A stretch of 64,000 bases of DNA from Arenicella xantha. Lineage in GTDB: Bacteria > Pseudomonadota > Gammaproteobacteria > Arenicellales > Arenicellaceae. The notes under the pieces were generated by a model. The model made no database searches and was not told the DNA's origin. It saw only the letters and a list, made by a program, of their open reading frames with translations. Made by a program: the position numbers and the translations under genes. This document shows positions 42,266 to 49,779 of the stretch, one piece after another. The stretch lies in NCBI RefSeq assembly GCF_003315245.1, contig NZ_QNRT01000005.1, positions 124,001 through 188,000 of the forward strand. The letters run 5' to 3'. The stretch's first letter is position 1. The number at the start of each line of letters is the position of its first letter.

Positions 42266-43162
42266 ATGCGTAAGTTAAGATTTAAAAAGATAGATGCTTT
42301 TGCCTCTCAATATTCAGCAGGGAATCCAGCCGCTGCTGTATACCTTAACTCAGCAGACGATCTTTCTAGTGCAGAAATGCTTCAGGTTGCAAAAGAACTG
42401 AAAGGGTTTGTCAGTGAGGTTGGTTATGTCAGTCCTGGGACGGATACCGACTACTCACTTAGGTTCTTCTCTTCCGAACGTGAAGTAGCCTTCTGTGGTC
42501 ATGCAACAATAGCTATCCTAAACGATATCGTCGCCAATAGTGCAGCAATGCAAGACAAGGCAATATTGTCTATTGCGACAAACTCTGATCGATTGGTGGT
42601 TGAGAATCGCTACAAAAGTGAGAAGTGCGTTTATATATCGGCACCGTCTGCCCGGTTTTCCGCAAAAAAAATTGGTGTAACTGATATTGTCACGGCCCTT
42701 AATTGTCATGCTAATGATATTGACCAATTGCAACCAATCGAAATTGTAAATGGAGGGCTTGAGACTCTTGTTGTTCCTATGGCAGGGCTTGAGTCTATAC
42801 TTTCCGTGGCGCCGGACCTTCGAACTCTTAATGAATTTTGTATTCAAATTGGGGTTGATATTATTATCTTGTATTCGCCAGAGTCAGCTACTCAAGACAG
42901 CAAATATCGAACTAGAGTCTTCGCCCCAACCTTTGGTTATTTAGAAGACCCGGCAACAGGTTCAGGAAATGCCGCTTTTGGCTATTATCTCTTAAAGCAC
43001 GGTAAGTGGGATGGTGAGATGATGAAAGTTGAGCAAAATAGTTTCCGCGACTTGCCTAATTACGTCCAGCTTTTCTCGAAAGGCGTTGATATAGGTAATT
43101 GTCAGGTATGGTTTGGAGGAGGCGCTATTCTAAAGGTAGACGGGGAATATCTTTTGCGTTGA
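42266..43162 (+). CDS. Cassette gene: PhzF-family isomerase/epimerase-like protein
   Basis: The 298-residue protein spans the PhzF/DAP-epimerase fold: IDAFASQYSAGNPAAAVYL, a likely catalytic E51 (GFVSEVGYV), FCGHAT at 76-81 and the C-terminal half's YLEDPATGSGNAAFGYY (225-241). PhzF isomerises trans-2,3-dihydro-3-hydroxyanthranilate in phenazine synthesis, but most family members have unknown substrates. AAAAGGAAATC supports the start. No phenazine genes are near, so the role is open. Confidence 0.88.
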   Translation: MRKLRFKKIDAFASQYSAGNPAAAVYLNSADDLSSAEMLQVAKELKGFVSEVGYVSPGTDTDYSLRFFSSEREVAFCGHATIAILNDIVANSAAMQDKAILSIATNSDRLVVENRYKSEKCVYISAPSARFSAKKIGVTDIVTALNCHANDIDQLQPIEIVNGGLETLVVPMAGLESILSVAPDLRTLNEFCIQIGVDIIILYSPESATQDSKYRTRVFAPTFGYLEDPATGSGNAAFGYYLLKHGKWDGEMMKVEQNSFRDLPNYVQLFSKGVDIGNCQVWFGGGAILKVDGEYLLR

Positions 43163-43170
43163 TAGAAACG

Positions 43171-43296
43171 ACACAAAATGGCCTACCAAGCGTTTCCAGT
43201 CTGACGCCAAAACACCGCGTTTTTGTGTTACTCGCTGCGCTCAAACATTTACACAAAAGCACTCCGGCTTGGGCGCAGCTGAAGCGGGCGTTAGGC
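43171..43296 (+). repeat. attC site 8 (degenerate R'')
   Basis: R' GTTAGGC (43290-43296) pairs with an R'' position ACACAAA (43171-43177), again AAC changed to AAA. The inner arms CCAAGC/GCTTGG and the TTTTGTGTTAC...TTTACACAAAA stem resemble attC 1. Length is 126 bp. Confidence 0.7.
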
Positions 43297-43399
43297 AGCC
43301 AAGCCATATCGTAGTTAAATTTCAAGACATATGGCAAAAAAAGGTGAGACAGGAATCTTGGGGACTAATTATCATGCAGGCTCAATTTGAGGCTAGAGC

Positions 43400-44287
43400 A
43401 TGAATTGGGTAGAGCGAATCAGCTTAGTTATTGAGTATGTAGAACAAAATCTTGATGGTGAAATTTCTATTGATAAGGCAGCAATAATAGCTTGCTGTTC
43501 GAAATTTCACCTTCATCGAATATTTTTTTCTTATTTTGATATTACTTTCTCTGAGTATGTAAGAAGGCGAAGGTTTACTTTGGCAGCGGCAGATGTGATA
43601 AGCACTCAAGCAACCATAGTGGATATCGCCATGAAGTATGGGTATACCTCACCAAATGCATTTACGCGATCATTTCGCAAAATGCATGGTGTAAATCCAA
43701 GTGAAGTCCGCTCTGCTAATGCTAAGATTGCGACATACAGCAAGGCCTCTTTTCCGTTAGAACCTATAGAGGCAGAGAGAATGGAATATAAAATAGTTGA
43801 GAAGCCGTCATTCAATATAGTCGGAAAAAGTAAACGATTTGAGTTTGATGATTTCACAAAAAACGGCAAAAAATTTTGGAAGGAGTATGTCGGATCTGAT
43901 GACTACAAATCTCTTTGCGAGTTGACTAACGGTAAGCCGGGGTTGGTAACCGGCTCTCCATTGCTAAGTGCATATTTCCCCGACGAGAAAAACGAGCAAG
44001 ATAGATTTTTAGACGTACTCGGTGTGGAATATGGATTTGGTGAAAAGGTAAAAGAATTTAAGGCTCATAATGTTCCAGCAGCAACTTACGCCGAGTTTGA
44101 CTGTTCGTATCGTGGTGCTATGAAAACAAACCGATACATTTATGGGAAATGGTTTTCTGCAACTGGTTATGAGCGAGACGGAGGTAAACCTGACATCGTG
44201 TCCTATTTTCCCATGCCTTGGAGACATTTTAGTGAAATGAGGTTGCGTTGGTGGGTGCCAGTTATCAAGACTAGCGAAAATGCCTAA
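43400..44287 (+). CDS. Cassette gene: AraC regulator with GyrI-like effector domain
   Basis: The 295-residue protein has an N-terminal AraC DNA-binding domain (ISIDKAAIIACCSKFHLHRI and VDIAMKYGYTSPNAFTRSFR, then HGVNPSEVR). A C-terminal GyrI-like/BmrR-type ligand-binding domain follows (about 125-290, YKIVEKPSFNIVGKSKR; NVPAATYAEFDC; FPMPWRH). This is the Rob/SoxS-with-GyrI layout seen in multidrug-responsive regulators. Its targets are unknown and there is no efflux gene beside it. It ends in an attC site. Confidence 0.88.
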   Translation: MNWVERISLVIEYVEQNLDGEISIDKAAIIACCSKFHLHRIFFSYFDITFSEYVRRRRFTLAAADVISTQATIVDIAMKYGYTSPNAFTRSFRKMHGVNPSEVRSANAKIATYSKASFPLEPIEAERMEYKIVEKPSFNIVGKSKRFEFDDFTKNGKKFWKEYVGSDDYKSLCELTNGKPGLVTGSPLLSAYFPDEKNEQDRFLDVLGVEYGFGEKVKEFKAHNVPAATYAEFDCSYRGAMKTNRYIYGKWFSATGYERDGGKPDIVSYFPMPWRHFSEMRLRWWVPVIKTSENA

Positions 44288-44335
44288 CAAAGGTAGCCAT
44301 CTGACACAAATTGCAATGTGCTACACGCGTTATGT
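44282..44335 (+). repeat. attC site 9 (short)
   Basis: R'' GCCTAAC (44282-44288) overlaps the stop region; R' GTTATGT (44329-44335). At only 54 bp, with the stem GTAGC/GCTAC, it is among the shortest sites in the array. Confidence 0.68.
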
Positions 44336-44358
44336 GTTCCATCTTGCTCAATTATGCA

Positions 44359-44748
44359 CTAGCAGTGCCCCATCGCTTTTCTGGTCGTCATTTGAAGAAT
44401 CCCGAAAAGACCAACCATGAGTGCAACAGCGCTCGCTACCAACATCCCACCGGCGGTCGTAATCCATACTCCTGAGATCATTAACCCTACTGATCCGATA
44501 ACCCAAATATAATCGCCTGTTGAAAAATACAATATCAGTTCTTTTTGTGCCAGAGGAACCCTTGACGCCCAAAGCAGATGAAGGCCATTCAGTATCAATA
44601 GAATGCCAAGAATCAGAATGTATGATTCTGGGGCTGGTGACGCGCCACCTAAGAAATTTGCCACCAGGCTCGGTTGTAGAGCAAATAACGCCCCGAAAGC
44701 TAAACAGCTAGTAGCGTTTGCACGCATCACATTTTTTAGACTTAACAT
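44359..44748 (-). CDS. Cassette gene on the minus strand: small membrane protein
   Basis: The 129-residue protein has four hydrophobic segments (about 12-32, 42-60, 74-94, 98-118). It has the pattern ESYILILGILLILNGLHLLW and YIWVIGSVGLMISGVWI, which I do not recognise with confidence. It is divergent from the MarR gene at 44804, with a 23-bp inverted repeat between them, and is probably its target. It is oriented against the array, so it must rely on its own promoter. Confidence 0.72.
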   Translation of the reverse strand: MLSLKNVMRANATSCLAFGALFALQPSLVANFLGGASPAPESYILILGILLILNGLHLLWASRVPLAQKELILYFSTGDYIWVIGSVGLMISGVWITTAGGMLVASAVALMVGLFGILQMTTRKAMGHC

Positions 44749-44759
44749 AATCGACCCTC

Positions 44760-44782
44760 CTATGTATACTTGGTTGACATAG
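44760..44782. promoter_or_regulatory. MarR-type operator candidate
   Basis: CTATGT (44760-44765) and ACATAG (44777-44782) form a perfect inverted repeat of total length 23 bp, a typical MarR operator size. It lies between the divergent membrane protein and MarR genes, directly before a TATAAT at 44785-44790 that could be the -10 of the MarR gene. Confidence 0.55.
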
Positions 44783-44803
44783 AATATAATTGCTGAGGGT
44801 TGA

Positions 44804-45277
44804 ATGTCAACTAGGTTTACAAAGAAAGGGATTCCAATGTTGGAATCTCAGTCGTTGCAGCTCATTCAAAGCGCTCAAAGGCTAAACGATTTGATTACAC
44901 AATATCTCTCTCAGCGCCTAGTAGAAAAGGGTTATGAGTCGTTAACGCCATCCCTTCTTGCCTTTCTGAGTATTCTCGAGTGTGGGGTGAACTATGGATC
45001 AGAAATAGCAAGAAATTTAGGCGTGACAAGACAGATGGTCTCGAAAACAGTGAAACAGCTCTGCCAGTTAGGATATCTTGAGCAAATAGATGGCGTTGGG
45101 AAGCAGAAGGAGATTCACTTTACAGAGACTGGTGAATACCTAATGTCAGATGCCAGACAGTTGCTAGCAGAATTGGATGAAATCTTATTTAAGAATACAA
45201 ATACTAGAACGCCACGCGCAATTATAGCCGAGCTTAATATAATGATTTGTGCAGTTAACGATCGCCAGCACGCATAA
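44804..45277 (+). CDS. Cassette gene: MarR-family regulator
   Basis: The 157-residue protein has the MarR winged helix: LLAFLSILECGVNYGSEIAR, NLGVTRQMVSKTVKQLCQLG, then the wing (YLEQIDGVGKQKEIHFTETG). The ATG at 44804 is preceded by TGAGGG. It shares a cassette with the divergent minus-strand membrane protein gene, and the intervening 23-bp inverted repeat suggests autoregulation and control of that gene. The stop overlaps the R'' of attC 10. Confidence 0.87.
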   Translation: MSTRFTKKGIPMLESQSLQLIQSAQRLNDLITQYLSQRLVEKGYESLTPSLLAFLSILECGVNYGSEIARNLGVTRQMVSKTVKQLCQLGYLEQIDGVGKQKEIHFTETGEYLMSDARQLLAELDEILFKNTNTRTPRAIIAELNIMICAVNDRQHA

Positions 45278-45345
45278 CAAGTTACTGCACTCGGAAAAAA
45301 GTCACTCGTTGCGCTCCCAGTTTTCCGGTGAGCAAGACGTTATTC
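45272..45345 (+). repeat. attC site 10
   Basis: R'' GCATAAC (45272-45278) and R' GTTATTC (45339-45345), 74 bp, with the inner pairing CTCGGAAAA/TTTTCCGGTG. Confidence 0.8.
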
Positions 45346-45349
45346 GCAT

Positions 45350-45597
45350 ATGTAGTATTTCAAATACTTTTCTGCATATTATTGGAATGATTGTTATGGT
45401 ATCGGGAGTCGTTGCGTTGTTTTCGACGCTAGCGATATTTGAGAAATTGGCAACAAGCATTAACGAATTTTTATTGAGTTCCTCAGTGTTAGCCGGCTCG
45501 CTAAGTTTGGCTTATTTTTTAAACAAGCCAAGACCGAGTTTTGAAGGCGCTCTCCAACAAGTGCCCGAGTTGTAATGTCAAAGTCGCAGATGCCTAA
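45350..45597 (+). pseudogene. Degraded copy of the zinc-ribbon membrane protein gene
   Basis: The DNA aligns closely with the cassette gene at 35076. It shares ATGATTGTTATGG, GTTGCGTTGTTTTCGACG and CTAGCGATATTTGAGAA. The second codon is now TAG, and a 1-base insertion with a 3-base deletion breaks the first frame. The region coding for residues about 62-162 of the intact protein is deleted. The zinc-ribbon tail survives as KCPSCNVKVADA followed by TAA at 45595-45597. It still lies between two attC-type sites, so it is a decayed cassette. Confidence 0.85.
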
Positions 45598-45690
45598 CAC
45601 GGCACACAACTTTATGCCTTCGGCTCGGACACGGTATCCGTACCTGTTTTTGTCGGGAACACCGGTAATCAGGGAAGCCGCCGCATATAT
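45592..45690 (+). repeat. attC site 11 (R' degenerate)
   Basis: R'' GCCTAAC (45592-45598) overlaps the ancestral stop codon. A GC-rich palindrome follows (CGGACACGGTATCCG; TCGGGAACACCGG). Where R' is expected the sequence reads GCATATATG (45683-45691), so the right border is uncertain. Confidence 0.55.
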
Positions 45691-45710
45691 GTTTCCCCTT
45701 GGAGTGATTT

Positions 45711-46277
45711 ATGAATAGTCGAAGTGATCAACTAATATTTATTGCCGGTTTGTGTATTTTTTCAATTGGTCAATTTTGGATATATTATTTCGGATCAACC
45801 ACAAAAGAGTTTTCAACTATTGATGTAAGTCATTGGGTTATGTTGTTGGGCGTGGTGTTATACCTTCCTTACGTGATGGGGCTTCCGAGAAAAGGAATCG
45901 CTTTAATCGCGAGCATTTTGATGACGATTGGGATTATTTGCATGATTGGAATGTGTGTAATCGATTTGATCTTTTGGGCAATTCCTGATGACGGAATGCG
46001 TAAAGCCGTCGCTAGAGAGCTATCAAGTACACCGATGATTTGGCAGCCGTTTATGCTGTGGGGCAACGAAGAGGTTCTGATGACTGGGTTTATACTTGCT
46101 AGTATGCGTTACATAAAGCAATCTAAGATTGGTCCCTTGCTTGTTACCGTTGGCTCCATTGTTGCCATTGCTGGTGCATCTTGGTACAACTTTATTGCAT
46201 ACATTTTAATCAGTATTGGCTTTATTCTTAGTTTCGATATTTTGTCTGAGAACATGCGGCAGAACAGCAAGGACTAA
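45711..46277 (+). CDS. Cassette gene: polytopic membrane protein of unknown function
   Basis: The 188-residue protein has about six hydrophobic segments (7-25, 39-56, 62-90, 105-122, 138-152, 156-175). It contains polar loops such as SKIGPLLVTVG and a charged C-terminus. I do not recognise a family. TTGGAGTG before the ATG is a good ribosome binding site. It is the only gene of its cassette. Confidence 0.7.
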   Translation: MNSRSDQLIFIAGLCIFSIGQFWIYYFGSTTKEFSTIDVSHWVMLLGVVLYLPYVMGLPRKGIALIASILMTIGIICMIGMCVIDLIFWAIPDDGMRKAVARELSSTPMIWQPFMLWGNEEVLMTGFILASMRYIKQSKIGPLLVTVGSIVAIAGASWYNFIAYILISIGFILSFDILSENMRQNSKD

Positions 46278-46283
46278 ACCGAG

Positions 46284-46327
46284 CTATAACATTCGCATGA
46301 AAGATATAGTGATAATAAGCGTTACAT
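46284..46327 (+). repeat. attC-like site 12 (very short)
   Basis: CTATAAC (46284-46290) and GTTACAT (46321-46327) are 44 bp apart with little internal pairing. It may be a remnant of an attC site rather than a working one. Confidence 0.45.
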
Positions 46328-46339
46328 TTAAGAGGAAAT

Positions 46340-46861
46340 ATGGAGAAAACTTTTAAATACGAAAAAGAAGATTGGCAGAAGTTTCAATCGTATCTGGAAA
46401 CGGATCTCTGCAGATCGAAGAAAATGTGGCATGAAAGTGTTTGGTTTAACTTAATTTCTTGGTTCGTGATCGCCATTGTCTTTTTCACTTTCTTTCAAAG
46501 CAAAAGTGAATTTAGCTGGGCAACTGCAGGGATTGTTTCATTTTTCTTTGTGTCTATATATGCACAGCTTGTTCTCACTGGTATCAAGTTCAAAAAGTTG
46601 TGTGCCCCTTCTGAAAAAGGGAGCTTTATAGGGGAGCATCGTTTTAGATTTAACGAAAGTTCGATCCAGAGTGAAGGTTTAGGATATACCGCTACACATG
46701 ATTGGAGTGTTGTGAAACGTGTCGCTAAAACCAACGATGCAATATATCTATTTTTAGATAACGCAGTTGCGTATATATTTCCGTTATCTCAAATTGAAGA
46801 TTCCGGGCAATTCTATGAGTATATTAATACAAAAATAAATGTAGCAGCTTCGTCCAATTGA
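46340..46861 (+). CDS. Cassette gene: YcxB-like membrane protein
   Basis: The 173-residue protein has two membrane segments (about 33-52 and 61-80). The following cytoplasmic beta-rich domain has the YcxB-like pattern GEHRFRFNESSIQSEGLGY, HDWSVVKRVAKTNDAIYLFL and NAVAYIFPLSQ. The function of the family is unknown. TTAAGAGGAAAT precedes the start. No attC was recognised between this gene and the ankyrin gene, so the two may share a cassette. Confidence 0.8.
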   Translation: MEKTFKYEKEDWQKFQSYLETDLCRSKKMWHESVWFNLISWFVIAIVFFTFFQSKSEFSWATAGIVSFFFVSIYAQLVLTGIKFKKLCAPSEKGSFIGEHRFRFNESSIQSEGLGYTATHDWSVVKRVAKTNDAIYLFLDNAVAYIFPLSQIEDSGQFYEYINTKINVAASSN

Positions 46862-46984
46862 GGTTTTGGTCTACGATTCGTTTTGGGGGCTGACAAAAAA
46901 CAAACAACTACGTACCGGCCGGTAATTGCGGCATTAACCTCTTGCTCCATTACTTATGAAGCGTTTTACAAAAAGGAGAATTAT

Positions 46985-47857
46985 GTGAATTCAAAATCTG
47001 ATATCGAGCTATTTGATGTCGCGATTGAACCTTGGATTCCCGGAGCAATTCAGAAAATCAAAAAATATTGTACTGAAGGTGCAAACCCGAACTTAGTTTG
47101 CATGAATGCTAGTACGACCCGTGGGCCCGTAACAAAAGGCCTAACACTTTTAACGCATTCTGTACATGAAGGAGCATTTCGGGTGGACCTGGTTGGCCAC
47201 CAAATACGGAATAAACAGTTGAGCATGCTCACGTATTTGTTCGAAAACGGCATGCCCTATGATGTAAGCAAGCTATCGAGTGCGGTTCGTCAACAATATA
47301 TACCTGCAGTTGAATTATTATTGGCTCAAGGTATTGATCCAGACCGCCCTGATGATGACGAAACCATGCTTATGTTGGCCGCAAGCCTAGGCAATATGGA
47401 TATAGTAAAGATGCTGGTTAAAGCTGGCGCGGATGTCCATCGCTATGCATTTGATAATATCGAATGGACAGCGTCTTTTGTGGCCAACAAAGCTAAGCAT
47501 AAGGACGTTGCTAAATGGCTAAAGTCACAGATGAGCAAGGAGTTTTTTGCTAAACAAAAAGAGGTTGTGGCATCTCGTAACCCAAAATTTCGCAACCTTT
47601 ATAAAAATGCAACATCAGCAGAAGATTTATCGACCGACGATATTGTTAATAAGCTAGAGCAATGGGATAAGCGATTTGGTATTAAAGTAAAGAAATCTGA
47701 TGGATGCAGTTTATCTATTTTGTTTGAAGCGCTGCCAGAAAACATAGAGGAGTTTTGGGATGAGGTCATTGATCTTTGTCCAGACATAGATGACAACAAT
47801 AAAGCTGTATTGCATCAGTTAGAAACGAAGAAAAGTATTGGTCTATGGTGGGATTAG
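46985..47857 (+). CDS. Cassette gene: ankyrin-repeat protein
   Basis: From the GTG at 46985 (AAGGAG lies 5 bases upstream) the protein has 290 residues. The middle shows ankyrin repeats: KQLSMLTYLFENGMPYDVSK, QYIPAVELLLAQGIDPDRPD and DETMLMLAASLGNMDIVKML with KAGADVHRYA. The C-terminal 100 residues are charged and helical. A longer open frame to 46883 has no start signal. Ankyrin proteins mediate protein contacts; the partner is unknown. A 12-bp palindrome TACCGGCCGGTA lies upstream at 46913-46924. Confidence 0.8.
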   Translation: MNSKSDIELFDVAIEPWIPGAIQKIKKYCTEGANPNLVCMNASTTRGPVTKGLTLLTHSVHEGAFRVDLVGHQIRNKQLSMLTYLFENGMPYDVSKLSSAVRQQYIPAVELLLAQGIDPDRPDDDETMLMLAASLGNMDIVKMLVKAGADVHRYAFDNIEWTASFVANKAKHKDVAKWLKSQMSKEFFAKQKEVVASRNPKFRNLYKNATSAEDLSTDDIVNKLEQWDKRFGIKVKKSDGCSLSILFEALPENIEEFWDEVIDLCPDIDDNNKAVLHQLETKKSIGLWWD

Positions 47858-47992
47858 GTCGATAATTATTTGGCTTTGAAGCATGCCGCGATCCAATTTT
47901 TAAAGGGCGTGTCGCTAGCGTGATTTACCGCTTGTCTCTCAGTAATGGCATACTCCGGTGTACGGTAAGTATTATTTCACATTTGGGTATAT

Positions 47993-48044
47993 GATCAACA
48001 AGTCAAGGCATGGAACATAAGTGCCCTAGCTTGAGGCGTTAGCC
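47993..48044 (+). repeat. attC site 13
   Basis: R'' GATCAAC (47993-47999) and R' GTTAGCC (48038-48044), 52 bp. Inner pairs CAAG/CTTG and GGC/GCC form a short hairpin. It lies 135 bp after the ankyrin gene. Confidence 0.65.
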
Positions 48045-48081
48045 CTGAGCTAAACCCTGATCTTTATCGAAGAGGAGTTAG

Positions 48082-48720
48082 GTGGATATAAATAACATCA
48101 CAACTTTTATAACGGTGGCGACTTTGTTGGTTATTTCACCTGGCCCCAATGGCTTCCTCATCGCTAAAACAGTTCCATTGTCTGGGCAAAAAGCGGGCGT
48201 CGCTAATATCTGTGGATTCGTTGTTGCCTTTTACGTGCATGGCACATTATCCATATTCGGTATTTCTATCCTTCTGGTTCAATCAGCTCAAGCATTCTTT
48301 GTCTTTAAAATGCTAGGTGCTGCTTATTTAATCTGGATTGGCATCAAAGCACTTGTAAGTGCTTTCAAAGTTAGCGGTGCTAAACTACCCGATTTAGATC
48401 AACGAAATGTTAAACCAGTTTCGGTTCGAAACGCATTTTTAGAGGGGTTTTTAACAAACGCTCTCAACCCCAAAGTATCAATGTTCTATTTGGCGGCTTT
48501 CCCACAATTCATATCGGTGAATGAGAGCGTAATAAATGCATATGCGTTAGTAACATTGCACTCTATAGTTAACTTTGTTTGGTTTTCTACTATGGTATTT
48601 ATGTTATCGCGTATCAAAAATGCTACAAACAATGTGCGGTTTAAAAGGTGGCTAAATTCAATAACGGGTGTTGTATTTATTGGCTTTGGTTCAAAGTTAG
48701 CGTTAATGAAAAATGGTTAA
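48082..48720 (+). CDS. Cassette gene: LysE/RhtB-family exporter
   Basis: The 212-residue protein has about six membrane helices with the LysE-family motif ISPGPNGFLIAK (19-30), AAYLIWIGIKAL and the central FLEGFLTNALNPKVSMFYLA. Family members export amino acids or their analogues. It starts at GTG preceded by GAGGAG. It is a credible export/resistance function carried on a cassette; the substrate is unknown. The stop overlaps an R'' site. Confidence 0.9.
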   Translation: MDINNITTFITVATLLVISPGPNGFLIAKTVPLSGQKAGVANICGFVVAFYVHGTLSIFGISILLVQSAQAFFVFKMLGAAYLIWIGIKALVSAFKVSGAKLPDLDQRNVKPVSVRNAFLEGFLTNALNPKVSMFYLAAFPQFISVNESVINAYALVTLHSIVNFVWFSTMVFMLSRIKNATNNVRFKRWLNSITGVVFIGFGSKLALMKNG

Positions 48721-48807
48721 CAGATTAATCAACCGGACTCCGCATTGCGTGGTTCGCTTCGCTCACTTTACCAAGAAACGCTCCGCTCGGTTATTGTGAC
48801 GTGAGGT
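48715..48807 (+). repeat. attC site 14 (R' with GTG)
   Basis: R'' GGTTAAC (48715-48721) and an R' position reading GTGAGGT (48801-48807), 93 bp. The third base of the core is G instead of T. Inner arms include AACCG.../...CGGTT and GCGTGG/CCA-AACGC. Confidence 0.65.
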
Positions 48808-48812
48808 GTGTA

Positions 48813-49229
48813 ATGCCGCTATCGATAATAAATAAGGTCATTTTTGGGATATATATATTTCCAGTATTTTTACTGCTGTTGTTATCATTGACTCTGTTGG
48901 GAGACTCAAGACCAATATTCTTTTTTCTTTTGGTAGTGTCCATTTTGAGTATGCTATCTCTCATTTATATTCTTATTAAAACCATTTTAAATCAGGCTGA
49001 CAGCGTGAAAACCAGGTTTGCTTACTTGTCTCATGTTGGCGTTTTAATTACGATTTTTGGTTGCACTGCATTTTTAGTTAATGGTAATGAATTTAAAAAT
49101 CATTCACCTGCCGCCCCCTTTTCAATTTTTTCTTTTGGTGTGATTGTGTGCATTCCATATTTTCATGTAATGGTCGTTAATGGCTTTTTTAAAAAAGAAA
49201 AAATTTTGATAAAAACACCTAACAAGTGA
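48813..49229 (+). CDS. Cassette gene: small integral membrane protein
   Basis: The 138-residue protein has four hydrophobic segments (about 6-28, 33-56, 71-90, 103-123) and a lysine-rich C-terminus (KKEKILIKTPNK). ATG 48813 is used because GAGGTG lies just upstream; a GTG at 48801 lies within the R' core. The family is not recognised. Confidence 0.65.
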   Translation: MPLSIINKVIFGIYIFPVFLLLLLSLTLLGDSRPIFFFLLVVSILSMLSLIYILIKTILNQADSVKTRFAYLSHVGVLITIFGCTAFLVNGNEFKNHSPAAPFSIFSFGVIVCIPYFHVMVVNGFFKKEKILIKTPNK

Positions 49230-49306
49230 CTATGGCCCGAATGCGACAGTTTGAACCTTGCGAAATTGCGGTGCACGTTTTAATCGAGCTGGTCACGCGG
49301 TGATTT
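49218..49306 (+). repeat. attC site 15 (R' with GTG)
   Basis: R'' ACCTAAC (49218-49224) overlaps the stop codon. The R' position reads GTGATTT (49300-49306). Weak internal pairing remains (GCGAAATTGCGG; GACTATGGC). Confidence 0.55.
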
Positions 49307-49312
49307 GAAATT

Positions 49313-49756
49313 ATGAGTATTGATTGGAATTCTATAGTCTCGATATTTACGGCTATTGGTGTGTTGCTTGCGGCTTTTCAATTAAGGGTGAGTTCGAAGA
49401 TTGCTCAATCTGAGTTCGAGGACTCAATTGATCAGCAGTACAGAGAATTAGCAAAAGATATTCCGGTGGATGCGCTGATTGGTAAAGCGGTGGCCGAAGA
49501 CAAAGTTGAATTCACTCGTGAGCTTATATATAACTACCTTGATCTGTGTAATGAACAAGTCTTTCTGAGAAGAAAAAAACGCGTGAGGAAGGATACGTGG
49601 ATTGATTGGTGCTCGGGTATTGAATCAAATCTTGGGAAGCGTGAGTTCAAGAAAGTTTGGACTGAAATAAAGCGTGAATCGCCAAAAACATTTACCTTTT
49701 TGGAAAGGCTTGAAGAATCAGAGTTTAAAGAAGATCCGTCGCAATGGGGTCAATAG
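49313..49756 (+). CDS. Cassette gene: membrane-anchored protein of unknown function
   Basis: The 147-residue protein has one N-terminal membrane segment (about 7-25) and a helical, charged cytoplasmic part with LIYNYLDLCNEQVFLRRKKR and TFTFLERLEESEF. It is similar in style to DUF4760-type proteins but I cannot assign it. It starts 7 bp after the degenerate R' and lies 23 bp before the next gene, so the two form one cassette or operon. Confidence 0.65.
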   Translation: MSIDWNSIVSIFTAIGVLLAAFQLRVSSKIAQSEFEDSIDQQYRELAKDIPVDALIGKAVAEDKVEFTRELIYNYLDLCNEQVFLRRKKRVRKDTWIDWCSGIESNLGKREFKKVWTEIKRESPKTFTFLERLEESEFKEDPSQWGQ

Positions 49757-49779
49757 CATTTAACAGGGAATTTAGATCA

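Noticed and set aside
44774-44790. TTGACA and TATAAT in the MarR promoter region as a textbook promoter
   Set aside because: The two hexamers are only 5 bp apart, so they cannot be the -35 and -10 of one promoter. Only the TATAAT is kept as a possible -10.
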